This document shows, piece by piece, positions 32,634-45,415 of a stretch of 64,000 bases of DNA. Every line of letters starts with the position of its first letter. The first letter of the stretch is position 1. The notes under the pieces were generated by a model. The model saw nothing but the letters and a program-made list of their open reading frames with translations. It searched no databases and had not been told where the DNA came from. The position numbers and the translations under genes were made by a program. Source of the DNA: Diphasiastrum complanatum (lineage: Eukaryota > Streptophyta > Lycopodiopsida > Lycopodiales > Lycopodiaceae); assembly GCA_029204225.1 (NCBI GenBank), contig CM055113.1, positions 5,430,647-5,494,646 of the forward strand, written 5' to 3'.

Positions 32634-32995
32634 TAAATTTGATTATACCAATGGATTCTACATAAAAAATGGAGCACTTTTGCTTTTTGGACCATCTCAA
32701 TTCGAGCAATAGTAAGAAAGTTATGACAGTTCAATGTTTTTTATACTAGAAAACATTTTTCCCTTGGAACCTAGAAAGGGTTGCATGCCGGCGTGCTATC
32801 AATTTGAGTTAAAGAGCAAAAGCTTAAATTAGTAGCACGTTGGCATGCTACCTCTTTCAAGCTCCAAGAAAAAAAAAAATTAGCCTAAAAAAATTTGAAG
32901 GGCGATAACTTTCTTAATATTGCTTGGATTGAGATTATCCAGAAAGCAAAAATGCTCCATTTTTTATGTAGAATACATTGCTTTAATCAAATTTA
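32634..32995. mobile_element. 362-bp foldback/MITE-like element
   Basis: The whole segment is an imperfect inverted repeat. The outer ends TAAATTTGATT (32634) and AATCAAATTTA (ends 32995) pair. GATTCTACATAAAAAATGGAGCA (from 32653) recurs inverted as TGCTCCATTTTTTATGTAGAA near 32953-32973. The centre holds GCATGCCGGCGTGCTA (32783-32798) against TAGCACGTTGGCATGC (32833-32848). No coding capacity. Terminal inverted repeats with a short non-coding body are typical of MITEs, but the superfamily is not evident. A run of 19 A residues precedes it at 32614-32632. Confidence 0.8.
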
Positions 32996-33479
32996 ATATT
33001 AAAAAAGTGAAAATATTTTATTATTTCATCATCTCAACATAAGCTTAATAGTTAAGTTATAGTCTCCATCTAGAACATACAATGAAAATGTTTTTTTTTT
33101 ACTAACGTTGATATTATGATTCCTATCATAGGCTTGGCCACATACCATCATGTCTTTTAATGTATGGTCATACATCAATCCTTGGCAGCAGACAAAAATG
33201 TTTTAACTTGATAGATGTAAAATTAAAGTGGTTAAGTTATATGCGTTCTCAATGATATAGCCTACTATGTACAATTTGTAGACAACATGATTTGTAGACA
33301 TATAGTTTAGCTAGTAAGAAAATAAACAACATGATAATGAAGTATACAAATAGATTTTACCCCCAAAAGCGAAATAGAATAGATTTTAAAAGTCTAAAAA
33401 ACAATGTAGCATGTCATTTGCTATCAATTTGACGTAATTTATAAATACTAAACTTGCAAAACTCACAAATGATTGGATG
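32996..33479. other. AT-rich, no gene seen
   Basis: Probably the remains of the copia leader and gag start between the foldback insertion and the readable gag relic. Confidence 0.4.
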
Positions 33480-33765
33480 TTGTCACATGTATCGAAGTGA
33501 AGCTTGGAGACGACACAACTGACTCAAAGTGGAAGTCGAAGGATGGTAAGGCTTTCATGCTTATTATCCTCAATATATCAAACACTCAACATATCTGAAA
33601 CTCAAACTTCGAAAGAAGTATGGGACATCTTGAGTTCACTATATGATGTGAGAGATGTAACTTCCAAGTTACATCTAAGAAGAAAATTCTTCACTCTCAA
33701 GATGTGTAGAATCCATGTCATCAACATCAAGAGTATTAGATCCATCCACAACATCATTACTTGAA
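33480..33765 (+). pseudogene. Ty1/copia gag relic
   Basis: One frame gives KAFMLIILNISNTQ, then KEVWDILSSLYDVRDVTSKL and RRKFFTLKM, the hallmark order of the copia gag (UBN2-type) domain. It ends after about 85 residues. The rest of gag and pol is absent here. Confidence 0.65.
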
Positions 33766-33819
33766 GACACCTTTAGAATGTTGCCCTCATAAAAAATAGC
33801 TAGAATTAAAGTAGAATCA

Positions 33820-34075
33820 TTGTGCTACTGTACTGTGGGTCCTATCAGTTGATAAGGATCAGTTGGCCTCAACCCGAAGCAAGTCGATGGGACACGCGTC
33901 TCGCCAACAGCAACCTGGGTCATGCATGGGTTGCCTGAGTGTATGTACAATGTAATTTCATTTTGAGAAATACAGTTGCTATGTGAGCTTGTTGTGGAGA
34001 GTGTTTTCTATCTGTGTTACTATGTAGCATGATCTGTGTTCCTGTTCGAAGCAAATTCTAAGTTGGTATCAAAGC
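33820..34075 (+). mobile_element. Second copia LTR end with primer binding site
   Basis: An LTR-like segment ends CAAATTCTAAGT and is followed by TGGTATCAAAGC (34064-34075), close to the initiator-Met site. It points right on the plus strand, opposite to the copia pol that follows. The left edge is approximate. Confidence 0.4.
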
Positions 34076-34202
34076 CGTATAGGGAGTGTACAGTATAGTG
34101 TCGCCGTTGAAGAGAGCTTCGGGAGAAGAACAGTCTTCTAAGAGTTCGAGGTTAACGGCAGGTTGAAGACGGAAAGAGAAGCACTGGTGCACAGTTTTTA
34201 GT

Positions 34203-34908
34203 TTATAGAGGCTTGCCAAGCTCAGCAGAGGGCTTATTAGCCTGTGCATAGCATGAGACATGGAACAAGCAGAGATCTATCATCTCGAATTGTTTCATGA
34301 GGTCTTTCTTGATCATGTCCATCATCTCGTGATTATTTCTCGTAATAATCAAGTCATCAACATAAAGAGCAATCAAAGCAACCATATCATCAAAGCAAAA
34401 GACATACAGATTTGGATCAGAATGTGTTCTCACCATCCCCTTTGAACGAAAGTAGGCATCACTCCTGCTATACCGCGCACGTGGTGCTTGTTTAAGACCA
34501 TAAAGCGCTTTCTTCAAGCGACATACTTTATTTTCCTGTCCTTTTGTTACAAAGCCTTCAGGTTGATCCATGAACACCTCTTTTTCTAACTCACCATTTA
34601 GAAAAGCAGATTTCACATCCATATGATGCAAAGGCCAACCAAAATGTGAAGCTAAAGCAAAAGTAGACGTAGAGTGTTCCACTTACATATTGGCGCAAAG
34701 GTCTCCTCATAGTCGATGCCTTTACTTTGTGCATACCCTTTGATCACCAATTTTGCCTTGTGCTTTGCTATACTTCCATCTGCATGGTACTTAGTCCTGT
34801 ATGCCCATTTGCAACCAATGGGTTTCTTGCCAACTTGTGGTTCTACTAAGTCCCATGTGCTATGCTTAGCAAGTGACTCCATCTCCTCTCCCATGGCCTT
34901 GCTTCAGG
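34203..34908 (-). pseudogene. Copia RT fragment, family 2
   Basis: Minus strand, from MGEEMESLAKHSTWDLVEP and KPIGCKWAYRTKYHADGS (RT start, 34894) to [32 protein letters not shown] and [11 protein letters not shown] (catalytic YVDD box). One frame change lies near 34680. It is joined at about 34909 to a different RT half (next entry) and ends near 34203 before RNase H. Confidence 0.8.
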
Positions 34909-36470
34909 TTGCTTCATGAAGATTTCCTCCTCTAGATCTCAGTGGAGAAAGGCTGTTTTCACGTCAATCTGGTGAATTTTCAGATTGTACTATGTGGCGT
35001 ATGCAAGGAGTAGCCTTATGCTTGTCATCTTCAACATGGTCGAATATGTGTCGAAATAGTCGACACCATATCTCTACGTGTAGCCCTTTGCGACAAGCCT
35101 TGTCTTGTAGCGGCCAATAGTGCCATCTAATTTTAGCTTTTTCTTGTACACCCACTTGCAGTTGACTATTTTCTTGTTTTCTGACAGTGGCTCTAATGTC
35201 CTTGCCTCATCGACTCGATCTCCTCTGACATTAACTGCTTCCAAAATTCTCCCTCTGGACTCTGGATAGCTTCTTGGTATGTTGCTGGCTCTTCTGTGAA
35301 ATTGCAGTACTCAAATTGCATGTCTTCGCTCTATTGAAGATTGTCAAAATAGCGGTCTGGAGCTCTTCTTTGTCTTGTTGACCTTCGAGGTTCGTTTCGT
35401 CGTTGCTCAAACATTTCTTGTTTGTGGGGTCGATACTCTGCTTCTTGCTGCTCTTGAATCTGGGGCTCTGTATTTTGATTTGATGGATGTCCTCAATCTC
35501 CCTCTTGAATAGGCAGTAGTGTGAAGATCTCATGGCCTCTTTCGTCTTTCAGTCCAGGGAATGTGGACTCGTCGAACTTCACATCTTTGCTCGAAACAAT
35601 CTTCTTCGTGGTTGGATCGTAGAGTCTATACACATGTGTTCCGTTCGAGTAGCCGACCATGATTGTTTGTTCAAAATTGTTATTGAGCTTGCTTCTCTTT
35701 TCTTTTAGGATGTGCTTGTATGCTGCACATCCAAACACTCGTACGTATGACAGATCAGGCTTTCTGCCTGTCCACATTTTGTATGGTGTTTTGTTCCCTA
35801 ACAATGTCGTTGTTGATCTGTTCTGCAGGTGTACAGCTGTAGCTATTGCCTCCATCCAGAATTGACCTGGCAATTGAGCTTGTGCCATCCTGCATCTGGC
35901 TCCTTCGACTAGCGTTCTGTTTTTTCTTTCTGCCACACCATTGTACTCTGGTGTGTATGCAAGAGTGAACTAGTGTTCGATCCCCTGTTCTTCGCATAAT
36001 CTTGAGAATTCTGTGCTTTTGTATTCACCTCCATTGTCAGATCTAAGGATCTATATCTTTTTTGAGGTGTGTCGCTCTGCGAATGCCACGAACTTCTTGA
36101 AAGAATCAAATACATCGGATTTCTTCTTCAAGTAGTAGATCGTGGTCATTCGACTGTAATCATCTATAAACGTTAGAAAATATTTCAAACCTGAGAGCAA
36201 ATTTGTTTTCATCTGTCCACACACATCGGAGTGGACGAGCTCAATAACTTCTTTGGCTCTTCTTCCCTCGTGTGTGAATGGATTTCGATGTTGCTTGCCT
36301 TTCTGACAAGCTTCGCAGAACTCAACCTCTGGCCTTGAAATCTTGAGACCTGTGACAATGTCCTTTCTGCTCATGTCATACAGGCTCCGCATGTTCAGAT
36401 GATACATTCTTCTATGCCAGAGCTGATCTTCGTAATGATTCAAATTCCAAACTTGTTCCAGATTGTCCAC
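34909..36470 (-). pseudogene. Copia integrase and RT start, family 1
   Basis: Reading from 36470: the pre-integrase zinc segment (LWHRRMYHLNMRSL, FCEACQKGKQHRNPF), the integrase core (VHSDVCGQM, TFIDDYSRMTTIYYLKKK), the C-terminal integrase part (MAERKNRTLVEGARC, GYSNGTHVYRLYDP), a linker, and the start of RT (CKWVYKKKLKLDGTIGRYKT, IDVKTAFLH, DLEEEIFMKQPE) in several frames. Stops and frameshifts interrupt it. The RT breaks off at FMKQPE, where the second family begins. Confidence 0.8.
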
Positions 36471-38411
36471 ACAATCCCTAGAGAATTTCTCTTATTTGGA
36501 AAAGTTCCAATTAGGTATCTTACTCTGAATTCGTCTGAAATTACTTTAAGACCAAATCTCATTTCTATATCGCAGTTGATTCTCTTCCGAAAACTATGCA
36601 ACCAACAGATTTCCAAATAGAATTTTATCCCACCACTTCACCCCTCATTTTAAGAAAATTATAAATTTCCATAAAAGTTAACTAGAAAGATGATATATGA
36701 AAATATCTAAATCCTAGAAAAGTTAGTAATAAGTGCTTCCACTAAAGGATTCACCCTATTACACCGAGGACTTTTCCTTCAAATATTTTCACTTGGAGTA
36801 ATAGAAACTACTATTCCATCGAAATCCATTTATGCAACAGAGATATTCCATGGTTTAAGAAATTGAAACATTTTAATGTTAGAATTTATCTGAATTCCAA
36901 GTCTATTCACACAAGTAGTAATTTATATAACATAATAGTCTTTCAAAAGAAAAACTTCATGCTGGAAAGAATCATATAAATCAGTCTGATATTCATACAA
37001 GAAATTACTAATAAGTAAAGGATTAATTTAAAAAACGCAAAATAGATTTGAGGGCCTCTGATTTTGTAAATAATGAGATACCACATTGTGATCTAGATTA
37101 AACCTCAAAATTTCTCAAAATACCCCACATTTGATCGAATGATTTTTTTCTTTCCCATATTGCGACTAGGTACTAAACACACCATTGATCATCAGATCTT
37201 TATAGTCCTAGAATTTTCTTTCCAAAATTACTGATGTCCCATACCATCAGCTTTTCCTTCCAGAAAATCCTTAACCACCTTATCTGATATCCTAGAGATC
37301 CATTGATCATTTAGCTGTCCTATAGTCACTATAGAAAATTATCTCTTGTTTCCAAACACTGGAGAATCCATTTTATTTGGATGACTGACATGCCTATCTA
37401 TCTATAATCTACATCTGATTATGTGACTTAGACAGAAGAATTAACATGGTTCACTATTACACTCTGAATCTTTCTGGTTATTAACAAGCTTCAAAACCCT
37501 ACTGATGCATCAAATCTAGGGACAAGCTTCTATCAACTAACAAATCCAATGTAATTCACGTATCAGATTCCACTTCTAAACCTCACAATTGACATCCAAA
37601 ACTGCAGATAACTCAATGGTTACAAAGATATAAGCTATGAATTCAACTAAATGAATTCTATCCAGGAAATTAATAACAAGTATTAAGCAATAATTTACAA
37701 GGATTACCAAAATCCTAACTGTGAAATACATTTCTCGATCACACATACTACCTCTGATGTCCACTCTTCTTCCCTCCTTAGAATTTTCAGTTTCCTTAAA
37801 ATCTTTTTCAGCTAAGGTACCAAGAAGACGAAATCACATTAGTAAATGTTTTAAAAAACTAATTATTGTAGGAAAAAGTCCGAAACAATTTCATTTCTAT
37901 CATATACTTGGGCTTAATATAATTCACCATAGGATTCTACTGGAAATGAAATCAGTTATTTTCTTTTTTTTGACTGGTTTGCCATTACTCCGTTAATATT
38001 GACAAAACCTATCCAAACATGAAATTACATGAATGGAAATCCCATCCATAGGATTTCAGTAATTCTTGAACCATATTCTGTCATATTTACTGACTAGATA
38101 AATAATACTATTGCCACTCATTCAACCTGGTCATTTCATATTGTTTGACGATTTTAATCAAATTTAACAAGTATCCTCCTACACAAACGTTCACTTGATT
38201 GATTTCTATCGATCAACATCGATTAGAAAACTTATCAGACAAGTAACTAATTTTCAATTATCAAATGGAAATCCAACAAAAAAAAAAAATCAAATTTTAA
38301 CTTTCAATTTGGGAGTTCTCAACTCCAAAGCTAAAAAATGACAACACAGTAAAAACTGTAGGCAATTCATTGCAGTTCCTTCTGTCAATTTTAACTTATC
38401 TATCACTGGTT
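36471..38411. other. AT-rich, no gene seen
   Basis: Nearly 2 kb without recognisable coding content on either strand. A 91-codon plus frame at 37721-37996 has no motif. The first 150 bp may still be decayed copia gag or protease. Confidence 0.5.
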
Positions 38412-39251
38412 CGTCAAAGTATAGCAAAATGGACCAAGAATAGATCTGAATCAGATCCACAAGTGTGATTGGATGTCAGATTAGATCAACCTATCAATCT
38501 ACACAAGATTAGATAGCATTTATATCAAATCTAGATGAATAAATCTAACAAGAACAATCATTATTGATCAAAACTTGTACTTGCTGGTTTCACACATGTG
38601 AAAACCTGTCAAAGTACATACATTAGGCTGAGAATAAAGTATACTAACCTTAGAACCCAATCAATGCATAAAAACACAAGACAAATAGAGAGAATAGACT
38701 AGAATTGCTCCAAAACCAAGATTTAGCTTTCTTGTCAATTATGGCCAAATGAGCCACCATATATACACAAGAGCTGGTGCTTGATCAGCTAATTTGGCAT
38801 GAGAGTGCCTACTCATCAAAGGATCCACCAATAATCATCAATATGGCACATGGACCAAGTTTTCTAACTTATAGCCACCTCCCTTGATTTTAGGCAATTT
38901 TTCTAATTTATAGAGATTTGCACAAATATCTACTACAAGTTGGATCTCACCTACTACTGATGTTTTCACACATGTGACAGTCCTTGGCACATGTGAGATC
39001 ACTCCTATCCATGTGAAATAGATTTTTCTACCAATAAAATGATGCCAAGTGGCATATAGCTAGAAAACTAGATTTTGGCCATTTTAGCCACTAGATCTCA
39101 AATGAAATGGTATGTACAATCTATATGACTCGTCTAAATGATAAATGCATTTATTTTACACGTGAGGCTCCACACATGTCTAATGATTATATGTATTAGT
39201 CATAATGGTATTTACAAGAGTTGATCAAGTTAGCTTTTGCCAATTTTAACA
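38412..39251 (-). repeat. 3' LTR of element A
   Basis: Ends in AATTTTAACA at 39251. The outer base is C where TG would be expected (CGTCAAAG against TGTCAAAG in the partner). The polypurine tract in element sense, TTTTGAGGAGGAG, lies just inside at 39252-39264. Confidence 0.88.
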
Positions 39252-39467
39252 CTCCTCCTCAAAACTAACTTGATAAAAGCATGATGATATTGAGATTGAC
39301 TCCATGGGCTGAATTGGTCTTCAAATATGGATCCTTGCTAGTTCAAAGGTGTGAAGATCAGCCAATGAGCTTGATGTCGATCCAAAATCACCATATCCAT
39401 GATATTGTTTCTTTGATGTTGATTTCTTTGATGAACTTGAGAGCTTTGCACCATCCTAGCACCTCTT

Positions 39468-40457
39468 TCATTGATTGTCCCATCCTTGAAGCATATGGTT
39501 GTTCCAAAAGCTCCTCCTCCTTGAAAATAGATGCAACTCCATGAGAAAATAAAGATTCCTTCTTGACTCATGAGGATCACAAAAATCCAACATCATGTTG
39601 CCAAGATCTCGAGGATTAGGCTCATCAACATTGGCAAGACTATGCATGCTATAATAACAAAGAGTTTGTATCATATCTTCATGCTTGGTTACCATGCTAA
39701 TCTCAAATCTAATGAGGCTAGATACTTCATTATGGAGATAAGTTTCCTTAGAGGATGATTCACTTTCTCTCATAAAGAGTTTACAATTTGCCTCAATACA
39801 TGAAAAAAGACAATTTTTCACACTATGAGTGGACAACTCACTCATGCTCTTGCAAGACTCAAGAACATACATTTGATGAAATAACCATTTGCTTTCTAAT
39901 TGATCTAAAATCAATTTCATATCATTAAGAACATCAACTATGTTCTCAAGAGAGACACCATACTCAACTAGTATTGCTTTACTCCAACTTTGAGATGCAA
40001 AAGTCTCACTAAAGCAAATTGATTTACCAAATGACATAAGAGAAGCAAGCATGAGATGTATATCACTCGAAATATGTTCCTCTTTCCCTTGAAATGTGAG
40101 ACACATGGGCTCAACCATGTTCCTTGAGATTATTCTTGGGATCATAACTTGAGAAGGACTCTCCTCCTCAATCCTTGGCACACTTGAACCTCGAGATGAC
40201 TCCTCAAGATCAACTTCTTGGTGCTCCTCCTTGATGGAAATCCGAGACCTCCATGTCTCATAATGATCACAACAAACATAGTCATATAATGTGCACTTCA
40301 TATGATCATCAACATTACTTATGCTAGAAACATAAGTCCAAAAATCACCACAACTTGGCATGATTTTTCTAATATTGAAATCAAGAAGTATTTCCATCTC
40401 AATAAGGCTAACTACTTGCTTATGGATATAAGTGTCCACTTTGGATGCCTCCCTCAC
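39468..40457 (-). CDS. Unrecognised ORF of element A, second part (329 residues)
   Basis: A long open frame, unusual for such AT-rich DNA. It contains no domain I recognise. The N-terminal part (VDTYIHKQVVSLIEMEILLD, SCGDFWTYVSSISNVDDH) resembles a later part of the same protein (KETYLHNEVSSLIRFEIS, LCYYSMHSLANVDEP), so it is built from a repeated module. The middle (ICFSETFASQSWSKAILVEY, CKLFMRESES) matches the neighbouring ORF at 40420-40731. The chain is rich in Ser, Leu, Met and Cys. Function unknown, and an accessory protein of the element is only a guess. Confidence 0.5.
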   Translation of the reverse strand: MREASKVDTYIHKQVVSLIEMEILLDFNIRKIMPSCGDFWTYVSSISNVDDHMKCTLYDYVCCDHYETWRSRISIKEEHQEVDLEESSRGSSVPRIEEESPSQVMIPRIISRNMVEPMCLTFQGKEEHISSDIHLMLASLMSFGKSICFSETFASQSWSKAILVEYGVSLENIVDVLNDMKLILDQLESKWLFHQMYVLESCKSMSELSTHSVKNCLFSCIEANCKLFMRESESSSKETYLHNEVSSLIRFEISMVTKHEDMIQTLCYYSMHSLANVDEPNPRDLGNMMLDFCDPHESRRNLYFLMELHLFSRRRSFWNNHMLQGWDNQ

Positions 40458-40731
40458 TTATTCTCATAAGAAGTTTACAACTTGTCTTTAAAATTGAAAA
40501 TTTACAATCTTCAACATTATGAATGAACACATCATTTATGATCTTATTGAAACCAAAAGAAAATACATTATGAAGACATTTCCATTTCCTTGACTTCATA
40601 TTCAATGTAAGTTTACAAGGAAAACATGCTTTGCTATCTATTAAGGCATCAGACTCAACTAGTATTACCTTAATCCACCTTTGAGATACAAAAATCTCTT
40701 CAAAGAAAAATAGTTCTTCATAAGATGTCAC
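40420..40731 (-). CDS. Unrecognised ORF of element A, first repeat unit
   Basis: 103 codons: FFFEEIFVSQRWIKVILVES, KWKCLHNVFSFGFNK, DVFIHNVEDCKFSILKTSCK, LLMRISEG. It aligns by eye with the middle of the 39468-40457 ORF (FSETFASQSWSKAILVEY ... CKLFMRESES). It overlaps that ORF in another frame at 40420-40457, so one frameshift probably splits a single longer protein. Confidence 0.45.
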   Translation of the reverse strand: MTSYEELFFFEEIFVSQRWIKVILVESDALIDSKACFPCKLTLNMKSRKWKCLHNVFSFGFNKIINDVFIHNVEDCKFSILKTSCKLLMRISEGGIQSGHLYP

Positions 40732-40758
40732 GAGAGCATAAATGAAACTATTTTCATT

Positions 40759-41193
40759 TTATGATTGTTCCTCATTAACAAATTTGAACTTATCTAAAGT
40801 TCCAAGCAAAATGCTTTCCAAGGACATGAAATAAATCCAAGTAACATTTATTTTTGCATCTTGAACCAAAAAATTCACTTCCAAATGCAAAACTTCAAAA
40901 GGTTTGAAATGTGTGATGATGGACTTTTGAAGACAAATCTTGTAAGTCCTTGTGAGGCTCCAAGCCTCATGCATCTTTCCACAAAGGAAACACCTTTCCT
41001 TGGATTTTTCCTTCTTGCCTTTGCACTTTGAACTTGAAGCTCCATCCTTCACCTCGGCCCCCTTGCTTTGGTTCTCCTTGGATGGATTGGTCTTCATTTT
41101 GTAGCATCTTGAGACAAAACGATCTCTCTTGCCACAAAGGTTGCATTTAGGATCCTTACTTGCCTCCAACAGGTTGCCACCTATTGATGCCAT
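40759..41193 (-). CDS. Gag-like zinc-knuckle ORF of element A
   Basis: ATG at 41193 gives MASIGGNLLEAS, resembling the gag start of element B (MATSIGVMLEA), and then jumps straight to a Cys-rich knuckle (CNLCGKRDRFVSRCYK) and a Lys-rich segment with a second CFLCGKMHE. The gag capsid domain normally between these is missing. After the knuckles the sequence enters unrecognised material (HFKPFEVLHLEVNFLVQD) related to the ORFs downstream. Ends at 40759. Confidence 0.6.
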   Translation of the reverse strand: MASIGGNLLEASKDPKCNLCGKRDRFVSRCYKMKTNPSKENQSKGAEVKDGASSSKCKGKKEKSKERCFLCGKMHEAWSLTRTYKICLQKSIITHFKPFEVLHLEVNFLVQDAKINVTWIYFMSLESILLGTLDKFKFVNEEQS

Positions 41194-43030
41194 GATGAGG
41201 AAGTAAAACCTAGTAATATGACTTTTCAAAATGTAATTTTTGACTCTCAAGAAACTAGATTTGAACACATTCAACAATCTAGAAGGATCTACACAAGATC
41301 TAGACCACAAATTTTGAATCATATCTCTTTTCAACCTAGTCAATTGGAAACTAAGCTTTGCTTTGATCACTAAGACAAAAGCACTCTATCAAGTCACAAA
41401 ATTCAGATCCAAACACCCCTATTGGACTCAACAAATACCAACGACTCTTCCTTTTGAGAGTTGGAATGGATTTGAAAAGAATTGACACCTAGATTTTCCT
41501 TTTCTCTTGACTAGTTCACTCAACTTCTGAGATTCTTGAACAAAGTATGGGTTTTGTTTCAAATACTTGAAAATCAAACTTAGTCACTTCTTTTGGACTC
41601 ACTCTTGACCCAAATTCACTCTTGAGATTTGGATTGAATTTGATTTGATTTGACAACAAATTAAACCACTAATTTTCACAAAAAAAAAGGGATCTACACT
41701 AGATCACAAAAACTTGACATGTATACTTGATCCAAACATACAAATATCAGATACAATCACCCCTTTTGAATCCCTCTTGACCCAAAGAATCTCACTCTTG
41801 AGATTTGAAATGGACATGAAATGGTTTGATAACAATCTTTGTCAATAATTTTTCGCCAAGCTTAGAATTTAGACATCTAGAGACTCACAAAGATCCCAAC
41901 CCTGCATGAACACTCAAATATGGACTCCTCCCTATTCTAGACTCCCAATGGGATCACAACTTGACCCTCACACTCTCACAAAGAAAGTTGAATAGAACTT
42001 ATTTGAGTTTCATACATATAATGTCAAAATTTTGCTCAAAAAATTGAATTCATTCACCCCTATTGGACTCCACCAAGTACCAATAACTCTACCTCTTTAG
42101 AGTTGATATGAAATTCAAATTTCTAGAAATGTGATGCTTCTCTCTCACTAAGATATGTGCTTACAAAGATCTAATGCCACTTAGCAAGATTTGGTCACAA
42201 TGAACAAGACAATTTTTCCACCAAAGTCAAGAATTGAGTTACTAGTTCTTGCCCTCTACAAAGGAAGGATCTCTTGAAAATTTTGGATCAACCACAACAC
42301 ATATGCCTCACTCACCTTTATGACTTTAATTAAAGCCAAAAAAAACACACTCACACACTTGATTAGGGGTGAACGATGTGACTTGGATCTCAAATTTTTC
42401 TCCTAGTACTTGCCAACAATTCTTATCACCTTGTATAGGTAGATTTTGCCTTTATGAGTGTTTGTGCTTTAGAAATTCACTAAGATTTCACTTGGAGGAC
42501 TGATCCAAGAGTGTCTTCTAGCATTTAGATGCTTCTACACTCGACCCTTTCACTCTTGAACAAATCTAGAATGAAGGTATAATGGATATTAATCACTCCC
42601 CTTGCAAATCACTCCTTAATCTTTGGTTTATAGCACTCTTTCTTTCTCAACTTCAATGTACACTCAAAAAATCAGAGAATCAACTTCAATGTACTGTAAA
42701 AAAGATTTAAACCATCTATATGATTGATCTAAACCAAGAACAAATCAATGGAATAGAAACAATGCAAGTGAAAGCTTGAAAAATGCACTAAATTGACTCA
42801 AAATTGGGTGTATGAAGCTCAAAATGCACCAAACTGAATTTTACTGTCCAAAACAGAACCTGTACGGCCCCACATGTGTGGAAAGTACACCTGCAGCCCA
42901 CAACAATATTTGGTACAAATATGATGGTTCTAGCTATCCATTCAACCTCGCTACCTCAATATTAGCTTGTTTCCAAAAACCTGCCAATTTGGGTATAGTT
43001 TAGATCAATGCCTTAAATGCACTTGTACTT
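41194..43030 (-). other. Leader region of element A
   Basis: About 1.8 kb of AT-rich DNA between the primer site and the gag-like start. It has several repeats of the phrase 'cccctattggactc..' and 'gacccaaa..ctcttgag' and no recognisable gene. Confidence 0.5.
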
Positions 43031-43043
43031 GGCTCTGATACCA
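43031..43043 (-). promoter_or_regulatory. Primer binding site (initiator tRNA-Met), element A
   Basis: In element sense TGGTATCAGAGCC, directly after the LTR end TTTGACA. Confidence 0.9.
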
Positions 43044-43890
43044 TGTCAAAGTACAAATAAATGGACCAAGAATAGATCTGAATCAGATCCACAAGTGTGA
43101 TTGGATTCTAGATTAGATCAACCTATCAATCTACACAAGATTAGATAGCATTTAGATCAAATCTAGATGAATAAATCTAACAAGAACAATCATTATTGAT
43201 CCAAAGTTGTACTTGTTGGTTTCACACATGTGAAAACCGATCAGAGTACATACATTAGTCTAAGAATAAAGTATACTAAGCTTAGAACCCAATCAATGCA
43301 TAAAAAAAACACAAGACAAATAGAGAAAATAGACTAGAATTGCTCCAAAACCAAGATTTAGCTTTCTTGTCAATTATGGCCAAATGAGCCACCATATATA
43401 CACAAGAGCTGATGCTTACTCAGCTGATTTGGCACGTGTGAGAGTGCCTACTCATCAAAGGATCCACCAATAATCATCAATATGGCACATGGACCAAGTT
43501 TCCTAACTTATAGCCACCTCCCTTGATTTTAGGCAATTTTTCTAATCTATAGGAACTTGCACAAATATCTACTACAAGTTGGATCTCACCTACTACTGAT
43601 GTTTTCACACATGGGAGAAGTCCTTGGCACGTGTGAGATCACTCCTATCCATGTGAAATAGCTTTTTCTACCAATAAAATGATGCCAAGTGGCATATAGC
43701 TAGAAAACTAGATTTTGGCCATTTTAGCCACTAGATCTCAAATGAAATGGTATGTATAACCTATATGACTCGTCTAAATGATAAATGCATTTATTTTACA
43801 CGTGAGGCTCCACACATGTCTAATGATGATATGTACTAGTCATAATGTATTTACAAGAGTTGATCAAGTTAGCTTTTGCCAATTTTAACA
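43044..43890 (-). repeat. 5' LTR of element A
   Basis: 847 bp, TGTCAAAGTAC to CCAATTTTAACA as read on the plus strand. It is followed by CTCCAACA and then the GA-rich tract. Confidence 0.88.
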
Positions 43891-43894
43891 CTCC

Positions 43895-45415
<1,521 letters not shown>

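Larger units (their letters stand above)
38412..43890 (-). mobile_element. LTR element A: gag-like and unrecognised ORFs, no pol
   Basis: LTRs 38412-39251 (840 bp) and 43044-43890 (847 bp) share their whole length with a few percent divergence. The element reads on the minus strand: the initiator-Met primer site abuts the right LTR and the purine tract abuts the left one. The internal 3.8 kb contains a gag-start plus zinc-knuckle ORF and about 420 residues of unrecognised ORFs with an internal repeat. No protease, RT, RNase H or integrase is visible, so it would depend on another element. Flanks TGGTT and CTCCA do not match, so the target duplication is lost or an end is altered. Confidence 0.88.

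Noticed and set aside
37721-37996. 91-codon plus-strand frame
   Set aside because: No motif, no neighbours, AT-rich surroundings; length compatible with chance.
38407-43895. Target-site duplication for element A
   Set aside because: Flanks TGGTT and CTCCA differ, so no duplication can be claimed.
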